A stretch of DNA of 64,000 nt from Reticulitermes lucifugus (lineage: Eukaryota > Arthropoda > Insecta > Blattodea > Rhinotermitidae), in assembly GCA_026260175.1 (NCBI GenBank), contig JAKCWW010000776.1, positions 1 to 64,000 on the forward strand, read 5' to 3'. The number at the start of each line of letters is the position of its first letter. Positions within the stretch are counted from its first letter, which is position 1. Of this stretch, positions 46,190-57,439 are shown piece by piece. Below the pieces are notes generated by a model, which saw nothing but the letters and a program-made list of their open reading frames with translations, did not search any database and was not told the DNA's origin. The position numbers were made by a program, and so were the translations under genes.

Positions 46190-46520
46190 CAAAACATTCC
46201 GAGTTGCGTGAGATTCGAAATTCTCACAGCGGTGTTGATGAAAATTCAAGTCTTCTGGCATCATATGCCACGTTGCCTGACTAATAGTTAACTTCATTTC
46301 GAATGACCTAAGTGCCTTCGTCTTCAGGATCAAGCAAGACCATCATCAGGGTCGAGTAGGATCATCGCACGCTCATGGACTTTTCCAAGAAAGACCATCA
46401 TCAAGGTCAAGCAATCCAAGAAGTGTACTGCTTGACTCTGAATATGAATGCACTACACGCTGTAGAAACGTCGGCAAAGATACACCAGCTGACACGGCGT
46501 AGCATCCACAAACGCTTAAA
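46190..46520. mobile_element. PLE LTR inverted pair
   Basis: Left arm, minus strand: GCCAGAAGACTTGAATTTTC, AACACCGCTGTGAGAATTTC and, upstream of these, a CCTGATGATGG box near 46343. Right arm, plus strand: ATGAATGCACTACACGCTGT AGAAACGTCGGCAAAGATAC ACCAGCTGACACGGCG. Short repeat AAGACCATCATCA occurs at about 46336 and 46390. Confidence 0.6.
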
Positions 46521-46735
46521 ACTTAATTCCGACTTTACTGTTTGTCATCGTAACAATAATTGTCACCACTACGACCATTTACTTCTGTACCCCCAGACAG
46601 GAACAAGCATAGATCATCCAACAACTTTCCTGTTCTTAGAATCAGCGGGTTAAATTTTGCACGCCATCTCGGAACCGGTGAAACAGCTTGTATGAATATT
46701 GACCAAGAGGCTAGTTACATTTAATAGGATGTAAC

Positions 46736-46785
46736 AATCTGCGACGTTTCACTGGAACATGCTGCCTACATCATCAGGGCAGTCT
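46736..46785 (-). ncRNA. Hammerhead-like core, minus strand
   Basis: Minus strand: AGACUGCC, consensus box CUGAUGA, a weak stem II region, GAA, palindromic ACGU, C, then GCAGAUU. The flanking strands pair (GC-AGU type) if one C is bulged. Core boxes are intact but stem II is poor. Confidence 0.45.
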
Positions 46786-47019
46786 TGTCTACCCACCCCT
46801 AAGCACCATGTTCCCGAACACGTCAGTCTAAGACTTTATGTTGAAGATTCAGCTCTTCTCTTCTCGGATGTTGCTTTCTGTCGCTGGGTAAGCAGTTCAT
46901 GATGTTGCAAAGGATTGTTGTGCCTTCATCATTATGTTAAGCAGTCCACTCTTCTTGCACTGCCTCACCCTGAAAATAAAGGCGCTATTATCCTTCGAAA
47001 TATAAGGAACTACTTTCCC

Positions 47020-47185
47020 ATTGACACAACACAACATCCCGAAAGACTTGAATCTTCAGCAATACCGGTATGAGAATGTGAAATCTCGCAGTGAGTGGAG
47101 GTTATCAGGGCAGTGAAGATTCCTATACTTGGCTTCTGAGTTATGACATTGTGTAATCTGGTAGGTAACGGCCTACTAGTTTGCA
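47020..47185. mobile_element. PLE LTR scraps, inverted
   Basis: Left: ACAACATCCCGAAAGACTTG AATCTTCAGCAATACCGGTA TGAGAATGTGAAATCTCGCA. Right: CTTCTGAGTTATGACATTGT GTAATCTGGTAGGTAACGG. Same arm motifs as 4365-4565. Confidence 0.6.
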
Positions 47186-47460
47186 CGACGCAAAAGCACA
47201 TGATATCACAACATGAACCCTCAATTTACATTCTGTCCTGTAGAAGGGATCTAAATTGAAATAAAGGCAAGTTTGTTCTTCTGCTTACCGAATCATAGCA
47301 CAGATGTGTTAGAATTTACATAAAAAAGGGGAGTGCCTTGTACTGAAAGGCTAAGTTGTGTGTTTTTTTCTATGCGCATTTTAATATGTACTTCAATGCT
47401 GTAATAAAAGTAATTTTCTTTAAGAGGAATACGTTTAAATGGATCTGTTAATATTGTAAA

Positions 47461-47720
47461 TTTCCGATCGCGGTGGCCGTGCGGTCTAAGGCGTATGTCT
47501 GGGAACGCTCGATTGCTGGGACTGCGAGTTTGAAACCGGATGAAGGCGCTTGGATATTCGTCTCTTTGCGTTGTGCATTTTGTAGGTAGCGGCCTCTGCG
47601 AGGAGCTTATCATTCGCACAGAGGAGTCCTGCGGTGTGTGTGTGTCGAACTGCTTGTGATCTAGGAAACTGAACACCGAGGCGGCATAGGCTACAGCTGG
47701 GCTGTTGCGCCACATAACAA
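47461..47720 (+). mobile_element. SINE family A with 11-bp TSD
   Basis: Exact AATATTGTAAA at 47450-47460 and 47721-47731. Head GATCGCGGTGGCCGTGCGGT CTAAGGCG, decayed B box CGAGTTTGAAACCGG, then GTAGGTAGCGGCCTCTGCGA, GAGGAGTCCTGCGGTGTG and end CTGTTGCGCCACATAAC. Full-length. Confidence 0.92.
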
Positions 47721-47780
47721 AATATTGTAAACTTGTTACATATATGATGACGCAGTTCTTGTTTAAGTTTATGTATTTAT

Positions 47781-47864
47781 ATACAGGGTATACACAAAAG
47801 AATGGTGCGGTTTTAATAGTGAACACTATTAAAACCGCACCATTCTTTTGTGTATGCCCTGTAT
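47781..47864. mobile_element. 84-bp palindromic MITE, copy 2
   Basis: Arms of 41 bp with one mismatch around centre AA (47822-47823). The ends CAGGG and CCCTG are bordered by TA. It is nearly identical to copy 1 at 37705-37788. The 210-codon minus frame covering this and the SINE is an artefact of adjacent repeats. Confidence 0.92.
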
Positions 47865-48479
47865 AAGCATGGTTATCTGGTGCCACAGTTTTCGCCCATT
47901 TTATGCATACACGTTGTGTGCACATGCTTAATACATACGCGATTCTTCGAAATACATGCTACAGCATAAGACTGAAAAGAGGAAAGGGTTTTATTAAGCC
48001 TTGCGATGAACCTCTCAAGTGTATATTGGATTTATTATTTTGGGCTTAACTGACCAGAGGGCTCACAACTGTAAAAAAGTGAAAAAAACTTATTAAATCC
48101 GTTGATTGTTTAATTTCGCGCAACTGGTGCTGAAAATTAAAGTTTGCTTTCGTTATCAATAGTACCTGTCATGCCCTAAGATGAAATGATGAGAGTGATT
48201 TACGTGAAACTGAAATCCAGTCGATACGCACGAATCCCAGATTACGTACGCTGTAATTATATATTACTCACTGGGTTGGCACCGTAGCACATGAAGGTAA
48301 ACAGACCAGTCTGTGATGCCATCAAATGTCGACACAACTCTTCACAATGGTTATTTCCGCCACTTCCTCCGTCTGTTTTATATGGAAAGGTAAGGTACCG
48401 TTACGCAGTAAAGCTGTTGTGGTCTTTTTCTAAAACTACTATCTCTGCGTTTGTCTGGGGTAACTCTGGAAAGCCATGA

Positions 48480-48590
48480 AAAATCTGTCAAGCTACTAGA
48501 GTCCCGGTCGAGATTCAAACCGGGAACTTTCCTAATATAAACAGATTTCATTACCGCAACTTGAACTAACGTGTTTGGTTAACAAGGATA
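48480..48590 (-). mobile_element. tRNA-like SINE head, decayed
   Basis: Minus strand contains CGTTAGTTCAAGTTGCGG (A-box-like) and CCCGGTTTGAATCTCGACCG G (B-box-like). The spacing is tRNA-like but no anticodon stem forms, so it is a tRNA-derived repeat and not a tRNA gene. Confidence 0.5.
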
Positions 48591-48774
48591 CACTTTAAAA
48601 TATGGAATATATGCAAGCGGGAGACTGATTAGGCCATTTTAGAAAACAGAGAACCCCTCAATAATTTAAATATCTCCATACAGCATAGTCCGTCTTGAGC
48701 AGCTACTGAGCAGCTAGTCCAAGAATTCCCCGCATTGTACTGAATCAGAAGCTTCATTACCCCTTTCAGAACAG

Positions 48775-49100
48775 TCTGTCACTTTTTCCTATCCTATACC
48801 ACATTAATCTAGCCGTCAACATCCAATTTTATATTTTATTCGAGATACCTTTAGCGTTATTGTTTCATCTTCACTTAGGTCTTCAAATGGCCTCTTTCCT
48901 TCGTGTTCTCCAACCAGAACGCTGTATGCGTTTTTCTTGTCATTCATGCATTCCACAGACCCCAATCATTGTAACGTCCGTAAATTTATCATTTTATTTA
49001 GCGAGAATTACGAAGCATGAAGCCCATGATATGCAGTTTTCTATTTCTTCCATCCTCGTTGTTCCGAACAACATGCTTTGCACCCTGCTTTCCGTAACTT
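48775..49100 (-). mobile_element. LINE-1x 3' ORF fragment
   Basis: Minus-strand translation contains NAYSVLVGEHEGKRPFEDL, matching NAYRVLVGRPEGKRPLGRP. Confidence 0.7.
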
Positions 49101-49104
49101 ATTA

Positions 49105-50865
49105 ATTTGTAACTGTGGTGAGTGCCAGAGAGAGCGCTCAATCTCATGGGATAGCTCTCCTTTTCAGAAACCTCAGGGACTTACTTTCACCAGTCCGCAT
49201 TTTCCTTTTCTTGCTCTGCTATTACATTTTGTTTGTTGATTGTGCACTCCTACCTTCGAACTCGAACAGAAATCCCATCGGAAAACCATTCCACACTGTA
49301 CCTTCAACAAACCGAATTTCTCTTCTCTAAGTCACTTAAAAGTACACTTAGAATTTCCTGGGAAAACACGATGACAATTTAATGAATTACGGTCTAGTGT
49401 CGATCACAATTGGACAGAAAACAGTGTCTGTCTGAGGTTTATAATGCTAGCTGTGTTGCCTACATTTAGTTTGTTACAAAAGCATATTTATTCATATTAA
49501 ATAAACAATTAGTTTAATATTTTAAAGCCTGAAATTAACTTTAAGAATATTTTAAAATTTATGTTGTGGCTGACAGAAAACACACGTGTCTCCTTTACAA
49601 TACCAACTATTTCATGCCGTTTAGGAACACACTCGCTTTTTTGTGTGTGAAAATCCCACGATATACATAAATACACTTTGTGGGCAGGAGGGGGGAATTT
49701 CACTGTTAGAGAAGTGTTACAATTGCAAGTAAGTGTAGCTAGTGTTGCGTTACAAAGAATTCCCTTAAGAGTGAAATGATTGCTGTAGTTACCGTCTGTT
49801 TTAATATTTGAAACTGTAAACTTTTCCTGCAGAATGTATTTATGAGCGAGTACGGTACTGGAGTGAATATCTACGTATTTTTTCCACTAAACAGTGTTAA
49901 CGGATTAGTCTGTATTATCGGGATCAATAGAAATTACTCTTCTCTGATGTGGGGCCATTTAATCAACAGCTACCAGACTACACAGAGTCAAACCCAGAAC
50001 CCAGTACACTTCATACCGCCGCGAGAGCCTCTAATCCCGAAAATAAGATGTTTGTTTTCTGTAACAGAGGAACAGACATTTTAAACATTATTAAGGCTTT
50101 AAACTTCAACCTCCCAGCTTTATAAAAATGCCGCCATATTGCAACCCTCCCCCCCCAACGTTATAAAAATTCCGCAATATTTTATCCCTATCAGTGTTAA
50201 TGCCAAAGCTCAGCCCAAACAAAGTAACTGCATAACTTCTGTCATCTGCGACGTACTCAAACACATCACTCCCTCACTTCGTTTTCTTACTTCCCGACTC
50301 CTTGCCTTGCTTCTAACCTACCTTTACAAGAGGAAATGACAAACTTGAATAATTTTCCTTTTTCTCAGCAAAAAATTAATGTCTGTCATTACTTCCTCCA
50401 CCCCTTGGTTTATCTGTCTCTCCTCTTCGTTCTCCTTCGGGCTTAAAAGCTTAGATTTCAAGTACCAAATCTCGGAAACATTATCATGTAAATCATTAAT
50501 GATTTTCCACTTTACTGTTCAAATTAGTTATTTGGATTCGAATCTTTACGTTCTGTGCTCAACGATCCTAGGAGTGTAGGCTAGAATTGGAGCCTTTGAA
50601 GTTAGCAACCTTATGTACTAAGAAGCATGTGTGATTGCCTACCATTTCTTCTACTGCTTACTTCATATTTACTGCCATTCGGCCTTGTAGTTAAATAGAT
50701 CGCATACACTTTCGCGTACAAACATAGAACTTTCGCAAGGAAATGTTGAAATTGTACATGGAAAGAAATATATCAGTAATGATGTTCATAGCTGTGGCCA
50801 GAATGTTACTTGTCTCTTCTTTAAAGAGCTTTGCTGTATCCCATGCTTTATCACGTTGAGGCTTT
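49105..50865. other. No gene seen; one PLE scrap
   Basis: CAACAGCTACCAGACTACAC AGAGTCAAACCCAGAACCC at 49964-50002 resembles the PLE LTR plus arm. The remainder shows no exon or repeat. Confidence 0.4.
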
Positions 50866-50874
50866 TTTCATAAT

Positions 50875-51112
50875 ATGCAATTTTCCCCTTTTACATTATA
50901 ATAAATTTCGCCGTTATTTCATAGTATAAAATTTATCAATTTTTTTATAATATAAAATTTACATTTCTAAAATAATATGAATTTTACATTTAACATAACA
51001 CAAAATTTCCCTTATTTTATCATAACATGAAATTTACCCTTTGCGTCTTATTATTAGCTTTCTCTTTTTGTAGTTATATAAATTTTTCCCTTTCTTGTGA
51101 CATGAATTTTTT
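50875..51112. repeat. AT-rich minisatellite, about 25-bp unit
   Basis: AAATTT or GAATTT, mostly followed by a pyrimidine patch, recurs at 50903, 50928, 50955, 50979, 51003, 51030, 51080 and about 51104. Steps are 24-27 bp except one double step. Typical unit: ATAATATGAAATTTACCCTT then about five T-rich bases. Confidence 0.75.
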
Positions 51113-51834
51113 TCCATTCTTCTAGAATTAGCTCTTTCCACATTTTGTCATGTAGGTTCTTATCAGTGCTTTAATATGCTGTATCAAACGAGTGTGTGCT
51201 TCAGTTTATATTGTGCGATTTGTTAGACCAGTGTAACCGAAAAGCATTTCTCTTTGTTGCGAAGCTTTTTTTTCCCCCCTGAATGTTAAAGGGTCTCCAG
51301 ATCATAAAAATGCATGTACGAAGATATTCAGTATTAGGTGGAAAACGTTTAAGTTAATCTAAAATGAAAGGAATTGCAGAGTAATCAAACTGAATTCATT
51401 TGTTTGAAGTGACGTATATTCGGCCTTATTTGTTTTGCAAAACACGACTTCAGCGATTTCTTTCACTTATTTTTTAACTCTGCCTCTACAGAGGCTTTAC
51501 AAATAGGGGCAGTGTTGTGTCAGGGCATCACGCAATTAAAACCCGCATTTATATATATTTGAGAACATAATAATTATTCTAGAGTTATTCCGTACCACTA
51601 AAATTTGTCATTAGAGCAAGTATATGATGAATTGCAGGAAACCCTTGGTGCAGAAGAATGTGAAAACTGCTGTATTGGTTCTTCAGTTCTTTACTTTTGT
51701 ATGGTACTTAAAGCGACACAAGCTACATTCCTTTATTTTTCGAAACGCCTCTTGTATTTCACTTCATTGCCTGTCACTGCCTCTATATTGGTAAACCTAT
51801 TTCTACGAACTCAGCGTGGATCCATATAAAACAA

Positions 51835-52330
51835 TTTTCCTGTTTTTTATACTGGTCTGTGATTTGATTACACCAAGGGAAGACCATAAGTTGAGGGTTT
51901 TCGAGAACAGTTTGCTGCAGAAGATATTTGGACCTAAGAAGGAAGAAGCGAAATGATGCTGAATAAAACTGCGTATGGAAGTGCTTCATGATTTGTGTTA
52001 CTGGCTAAATATCGTGAGGGTGATTGAGGCAAGGATTATAAAAGGGGCGGGGCATATGACACTTTGGCCAAAAGAAAATTGCATACAGTTCTTCGGAAAG
52101 GAAGGAGAAAGCTTTTAAGGCCGAAGATTGGTTGGGAGGATGATATTAAGAAGGGTATTAGAGAAATAGAATGCGATGGCTTGGACTGGTTTGTATGGCT
52201 CAGCACAGTAGTGAACCTTGAGATTCTACAACATTCTGGAGTTTTCTTTACTGGCTGTGAAACTATTGCCCTCTCAAGAAGGACTCTGCTTCTTGGTGGT
52301 AGTTACGTCCACAGTGTTACAGTAGGAATA
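51835..52330 (+). mobile_element. LINE-1x 3' ORF and UTR
   Basis: LLQKIFGPKKEE-type stretch at 51910, then LAKRKLHTVLRKGRRKLLRP followed by KIGWEDDIKKGIREIECDGL and DWFVWLS in one open frame, matching EGKRPLGRPRRRWEDNIKMD and DWINLAQ. The UTR motif CTCTCAAGAAGGACTCTGCT TCTTGG follows. The 95-codon open stretch (52064-52351) is the longest intact piece of this family here. Confidence 0.82.
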
Positions 52331-52499
52331 TATCTTACGAACAATAATTAATGAACTGCTCAATTATCGGTTCGTTGCAGACGTTATTACAGAAAAAAAG
52401 TAATCACGTTGCCAGCCAAAATCTCAGTCAGTGACAAATTTGATGTCTGTGCCTTTGGCTAATCATACCTAGTCTGAGAAGTATTATGAAGTAAAGATG

Positions 52500-52640
52500 T
52501 CTTCCTGCGCACGATGTGCAGGCGTATGGGGTAGGGCCATGCATTCTTAATTTCTGTACAAAATGATGTGATTGTTCAGCTTCACGACCTGGCCGCATTA
52601 TCCCCGAAATTCCTTCCACAGTACACATTACATAGGACAT
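52500..52640 (-). mobile_element. SINE family B fragment
   Basis: GATTGTTCAGCTTCACGACC TGGCCGCATTATCCCCGAAA matches reversed family B (CAGCTTCACGCCCCGGCCGC TTTACCACCGG-type). Tail and head incomplete. Confidence 0.55.
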
Positions 52641-52869
52641 TTCGTGGGCCCCAGAACGTGAGAAGAAAGGAAATATATATCCCGTGCAATATAGCGTGCA
52701 AAGAAATAAAGCGACAATGATTGGATTTAGGTTTTTGTCAGACGCTGATTCAGTATTCAGATTCAATTCTGGGCATTCTGCAATATCTGAAGTGTATTTG
52801 ATGTACACAATATTTCGCGACATGGACGTTCTGCTCTCTTCGGACAGTTGGTTGCAACCATAAACAACG

Positions 52870-53165
52870 TAAAGCTAAAGCAATCCCTGTACGGGCCCTG
52901 AGGGTTCCAGGAGGTTGAGGCTCCCAGATTTCAAGGCAATCGACACATGAAGGAGGTAAGATTGTTAGCCCTACGCTCCGGCCGCCTTTAACCCCCCCAG
53001 GAAATATTCCTGGTACTCATTTCGCTTAGAGGCTGAGTCGACCCCAGGGACATAGTGCGGCCGGAAAGGTTATGTCAGTGAAAAATTCCAATGACACCAT
53101 CGGGAATTAAACCCACGACCTTGTAGCACAGTGCCTAAACAAACTACGCCACCGCGTGCCAGCTA
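52870..53165 (-). mobile_element. SINE family D
   Basis: Reversed: tail GTAAAGCTAAAGCAATCCCT GTACGGGCCCTGAGGGTTCC at left; GGGAATTAAACCCACGACCT T (B box) and AAACAAACTACGCCACCGCG TGCC (A-box region) at right. It is a sister of 18860-19175 with a single B box. Confidence 0.88.
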
Positions 53166-53204
53166 TATTAAGTTTTTCACCCGCAAAAAACTAACAAATA
53201 ACCT

Positions 53205-53415
53205 ATGCAGGGAAAGCTTGAAAGAAAGAGACCACTTGGAAGATAGAAGCTTGGGTTGGAGGATAATATTAAAATAAACCTGACATGTATGGTGTGAGAG
53301 GTTGTGAATTGGATTCATTTGGCTCGGAAATGTAAGCAGTGACGAAACCTTTTGAAGGCAGTAATGAAAGGTCACGTTCCATAAAATGCAGGAAATTTCT
53401 TGATGAACTACGCGA
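53205..53415 (+). mobile_element. LINE-1x 3' end
   Basis: KRPLGR, then LEDNIKINL, WIHLARKC and LLKAVMKGHVP, matching KRPLGR, WEDNIKMDL, WINLAQDRDRW and LVNAVMNLRVP, followed by AAATGCAGGAAATTTCTTGA. Confidence 0.8.
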
Positions 53416-53934
53416 CTATTATATGTTTAAGACGAGACTTTTCTTTGGAGTTATTTACAATGTCTTTAAAAAGAAATAGAAAAAGGAGGTGAATGGGAAT
53501 GACTCAGATTCGTGTCCAGGTACTGATTTTGTAACTAACCCTGTTCAGTCTTCGAGATTTGCTACCACAATGTTATTGAGGTCTCATTTTCATTTCGGAA
53601 CTTCTTTGTCAGTAATACCACGTAAAGCTGAATGCAACGGTAACAGACTGAAAGCCAATTGTGTCACTTTTTCCCTCTTTCTTCCGTGAATAAATTTGTG
53701 CCGCTAACCTAATTGTGAGTTGTAGTATTTCTTTTGTTCTAAGCTCCAATTACTGTCTACATAAATAAGATAAAATGTTCCACGTCAATTGAAGTTCGAT
53801 TGGGATTTATGGATGGTGTTTCACATGTTGGCGCACCTTTCGCTGTGAGCATTAATACATTGCTCGTTTCGGACCATTATTTACGAGACGCCAAACACTG
53901 CCGTGCCTTGCCACTCCCTATGTGTTTGTTTCCG

Positions 53935-54140
53935 TTAACAAGTTCCTTCTACCGAGCAGACTGGAGCAGCGGTTTCTAATTTACAGTTGGGACGTGTTCT
54001 GTTCGAATCTCGGCCGAGATACGCCGACTGCCCTGTCTTAAAATTTCTCTCGTGTTTCTCACGCCCTGCACACAAATTCCGGGCTAGTACCTCGATTAAG
54101 CCACAACCTATTCCTTCCACGTTATTTTTCCGTTAATCAT
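53935..54140 (+). mobile_element. SINE family E
   Basis: Head TACCGAGCAGACTGGAGCAG CGG, B box TCTGTTCGAATCTCGGCC, then TTCTCTCGTGTTTCTCACGC, ACAAATTCCGGGCTAGTACC TCGATTAAGCCACAACC. This layout resembles a SINE found in many polyneopteran insects (ACCGAGC head, GGGCTGTACCTTAATTAAGG CC body). Confidence 0.65.
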
Positions 54141-54214
54141 TTATCAGTCATCCTATCATTCGGTGCTATCTGAAATGCTTACAGCGTCATGAAATAAACC
54201 ATAAAGAAATACGT

Positions 54215-54480
54215 AATTTTTGTAGGTTATTTAACGACGCTATCTCTATCGGGATATAGGTAGCTTCGGATATTAGTGTGATGGATGAATTATGAGTTGG
54301 AGACGAATTGGATGGAATTGCTTCGTAGGCTAAATAGATTCTTTCGTGGCATGTGTCTGGTTGGACTGAGGAAAAATTCCGAGGGACCATTGTCAGAATA
54401 TGCGGTGACCCGACAGAGATGCGAGCCGGCCTACTACTGAACACAAATCTAGGACTTTGCCGCTATGCCAGACTAGCTTG
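54215..54480 (-). mobile_element. SINE family F
   Basis: The left end TAGGTTATTTAACGACGCTA T is the reversed tail. The body has GAGTTGGAGACGAATTGGAT and GAAAAATTCCGAGGG. The right end ACTTTGCCGCTATGCCAGAC TAGC is the reversed tRNA-like head. The B box is decayed. Confidence 0.65.
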
Positions 54481-54589
54481 GTAAGAGTTCCTTCTTTATA
54501 AAATAAATTTATATACCTGTTTTCTAGGTGCAGTTCATATAATTTTCCATGTGATGTCTGACTTAGCAAGTCGTCTTAATACTGAAGTT

Positions 54590-54810
54590 GCGGCCGGGAT
54601 AGCTCAGTCTGTATAGCGACTCGCTACGGGCTGGGCGGTCCGGGGATGGAGTCCAGTGGGGGGCGAGAATTTTCATGCCGTCCAGACCGGCGTGTAGGCC
54701 CACCCAACTTTTAGTTATCACACCACCCCCTTCTAGTGCCGAGCTTGCGAATGGGTAAAACTGTACCTGTACCATGTCTCTGTGCCTGCACAGATATGTC
54801 ATGGGGTGAC
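54590..54810 (+). mobile_element. SINE family B
   Basis: A box GGATAGCTCAGTCTGTATAG CG is close to tRNA consensus. B box GGTCCGGGGATGGAGTCC is less so. CCAGACCGGCGTGTAGGCCC ACCCAAC and TTCTAGTGCCGAGCTTGCG follow. Confidence 0.82.
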
Positions 54811-54899
54811 TGTACCTTAATACTGAACTACGTTTTATCAGGCGATGTATGATGTATTTACAGTATCACTACGGATACAGGTAAAATTCTTCCTGTGTA

Positions 54900-55045
54900 C
54901 TCCATGAAGGCGTGTGACGAAGAAGATTTATAGCTGCACTCATTCTGAGCCTTGGCATTGAGTGGAGGTGAGTGGTCAGCTTCACGCCTCGGTCGCTTTA
55001 GCTTCTAGGGAAGAGGCGCCAATAACCGTTGATTACGAGACAGGG
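54900..55045 (-). mobile_element. SINE family B fragment
   Basis: ATGAAGGCGTGTGACG, GAGTGGTCAGCTTCACGCCT CGGTCGCTTTAGC match the reversed 3' half of family B. Confidence 0.6.
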
Positions 55046-55169
55046 TATGTCCCAGAGTCGATAAGAATGTCATTAAAATTTCATTTCGAACTTAATTTTG
55101 CCTCTTATTGGAACAACGTCTCCCGGGAGCATGATTCATGCATTTCTAATCTCGACGTCTGAGCTTATT

Positions 55170-55275
55170 CAGCTTATTTTGTTCCATTTTCGACTTACGA
55201 CCAATTCGACTTATAGTCAGGCGTTCAGAACGTATCCTGTTCGTAAGTTGGCTTGTACCTGTATATAATGTTTAC
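55170..55275. mobile_element. Possible pogo/mariner-type MITE end
   Basis: CGACTTACGACCAATTCGAC TTATAG and, at the right edge, GTTCGTAAGTTGGCTTGTAC CTGTATA. The reversed end TATACAGGTACAAGCCAACT TACGAAC resembles the TACAGGTAGTCCCCGACTTA CGAAC ends of Tigger/pogo-type elements. No left terminus was located. Confidence 0.4.
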
Positions 55276-55279
55276 ACAT

Positions 55280-56385
55280 TCTAAATATTATTAACACATG
55301 GTGACATTGAAAGAGTATTTCTTGTATATGCCAACTACAGGTACACTGTTTGCACGTGACGGGTACCAACGAATGAGGTGGCTACTTAATGCAGCGGTAG
55401 AGGCGATATCCACTCGTGTATGTTTACATCGGAATTAAACTAAACTGAAATGAGTATGCGGCAATGCAGAAATCTGGCTGCCTGTGTAGCAAAGACATGA
55501 CTGTTGGCCAATGCTGTTTCGCAGAGGGCATTGCTGAGCGCTGATACGAGGGCTATAAAATTGCTGTTGCCCTGAAACCACGCACACATGAAGTGTATGA
55601 ACAGACTCCTGGAGGAGGGGGTTTGGGCAGTGTTAACAGCTCGAGGGAGAATTAGAATCTAGATGATGCTTTCGGCTTCGTATGGCGATCTGAGTACAGG
55701 ATGCCTAAATTTTCGAGAGGTATTTGTCCTTCAGAACTCTTATGGTTGCTGATGGCCACAGAATCGAGGAGGTTGGATAAAGAGTTTCATGCGATGTCAA
55801 AAGTATACAAAAGAAATTATGTATGTTGAACTGTAGGAATTTCACAGTAAAGTTCCAAAACTTGTTTAGATTCCTATTGCTTAAGCATTAACCACTTATG
55901 TACACATATATAAGTCATATGCAGCATATTTATACTTAACCTGCGGAGAAGAAACAATTACGTATTTCTGGCATGAACACAATTACACTCTTGTACTTGT
56001 AATAAAAATTAAATGGTGTCATTAAAGATTGTCACACGATGAGAGAAAGTAGGAAGTTAACATCCATAGACTTTATAGATTTCGCCGCATGTTAAGTATA
56101 TCTTCACCGTAGTTGGAAGAAGTGCATTTAAACTCTCTCCTAATTCGACTGTGATATACCTGCTAAGATGAAATTACACCAGTACAGTACTCGCTTAATT
56201 TCACACAAATCTCTGGTTGATCTAAACAAAACTGTCATGGCTGTCACTGCACTTCAATGGGCAATAGTAACTACATATACCCTCTCTTTTTAACACAAAA
56301 AACTAGACACTTTAACTACTGAACTTCTGTTAGTTTTTAATTTATACGCAGAATAAACAATTATTATTTTGAAGGAAAGAAAGCA
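55280..56385. other. No gene seen
   Basis: No exon or repeat recognised. Confidence 0.35.
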
Positions 56386-56389
56386 GGAC

Positions 56390-57120
56390 AAAATTGCAAC
56401 ATAAAAATTCTTAATAAGTCCTTTAAAAATGCTGCAAATTTCCAATGTTTGGGAACGACACTAACAAAGCGAAATTGAATGCAAGAAGAAACGAACATAA
56501 GGCTACATTCGGGGAAAGCTTGCTACCATTTAGTCCAGAATATTTTTTCTTCTCTTTTCTGTCTAAAAATATGTAAATCAGAATATTCGGAACAACAATT
56601 TTTGCTTGTGTTTTATTTGGGTGTGAAATTTCGTCTCTCGCTTTAAGAGAAAAACATAGGCTGAGGGTGTTACAGAACTGGGTGCTGAGAAAGATATTGG
56701 GGTTTAAGAGGGAGTGAATAAGAACTATGAGGGAAACTGCGTAATGATAAGCTTTATAATACTCACTGCTCACCAAATGTTATTACGTTGAACAAATTGA
56801 GAGTGGGGTATGTGGAACGTATGGGGACAGGATAAATGCATAAAGGCTTGTGGTGAGAAAAGCTGAAGGAGAGAATCCCGTGGAATAGCTAGGAGTATCT
56901 TGGAGGGTAATATCAAAGTCGTTCTTAAGGAAATGGATGAGAGGGCCTGGCTTGGATTTTTCTTATGCAGCCCAGGGACATGTGGCGAGATGTTATGGGA
57001 ATGATAATAAACTTTCGGATTCCATAGAATGCGTGAATAGTTTCACTAGTCGAAAAACTATTAGCTTCTCAAAAAGGACTCTGCTGCATGGAGTCAGTTA
57101 ATTATTCTGAACTTCACTAG
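56390..57120 (+). mobile_element. LINE-1x 3' region, one of the longest copies
   Basis: FQCLGTTLTK (FKYLGATVTN), a decayed GKACYH stretch (NMGNACYYS), VLFGCEISSLALREKHRLRV (VLYGCETWSLTLREEHRLRV), then LQNWVLRKILGFKRE, an RERIPWN-type stretch for GKRPLGR, WLGFFLCS, and the 3' UTR motif GCTTCTCAAAAAGGACTCTG CTGCATGGAGTCAGTTAATT A. Multiple frame changes. Confidence 0.82.
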
Positions 57121-57185
57121 TTAAACCAACTTTATAATAAACCTATTTTATGTGTGTTTATCTTGGGTATGAACTGACCTGTCAT

Positions 57186-57437
57186 TTTTTTTCATGGCGC
57201 AACAGCCCTTAGTGGGCCACGCCTCCTCATTATCGAGGCTTCGCGATCACACTCAGACACACCATACTCGGTAGGACTCCTCTGGAGGAATGATCAGCCC
57301 GACGCAGAGATCTCTACCTGACAACACACAACACTCACAAGAGACAGACATCCATTCCCCCGGCGGAATTCGATCCCACAATCCCAGTATTTGAGCGGCC
57401 GCATTCCCACGCCTTAGACCAGGCGGCCACTGGGATC
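57186..57437 (-). mobile_element. SINE family A with 13-bp TSD
   Basis: ACTGACCTGTCAT (57173-57185) and ACTGACCTATCAT (57438-57450), one difference. Reversed: T-run, CATGGCGCAACAGCCCTTAG TGGGCC, TAGGACTCCTCTGGAGG, then AATTCGATCCCACAATCCC (B box) and CGCCTTAGACCAGGCGGCCA CTGGGATC (A-box region). Full-length; the reference copy for family A in this window. Confidence 0.93.
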
Positions 57438-57439
57438 AC

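Noticed and set aside
47293-47925. 210-codon open frame, minus strand
   Set aside because: It runs through SINE A and the palindromic MITE; both explain the sequence.
48480-48590. Possible tRNA gene, minus strand
   Set aside because: A and B boxes are present but acceptor and anticodon stems do not form.
54590-54660. Possible tRNA gene, plus strand
   Set aside because: Good A box, but the cloverleaf does not close and the sequence continues into the SINE B body.
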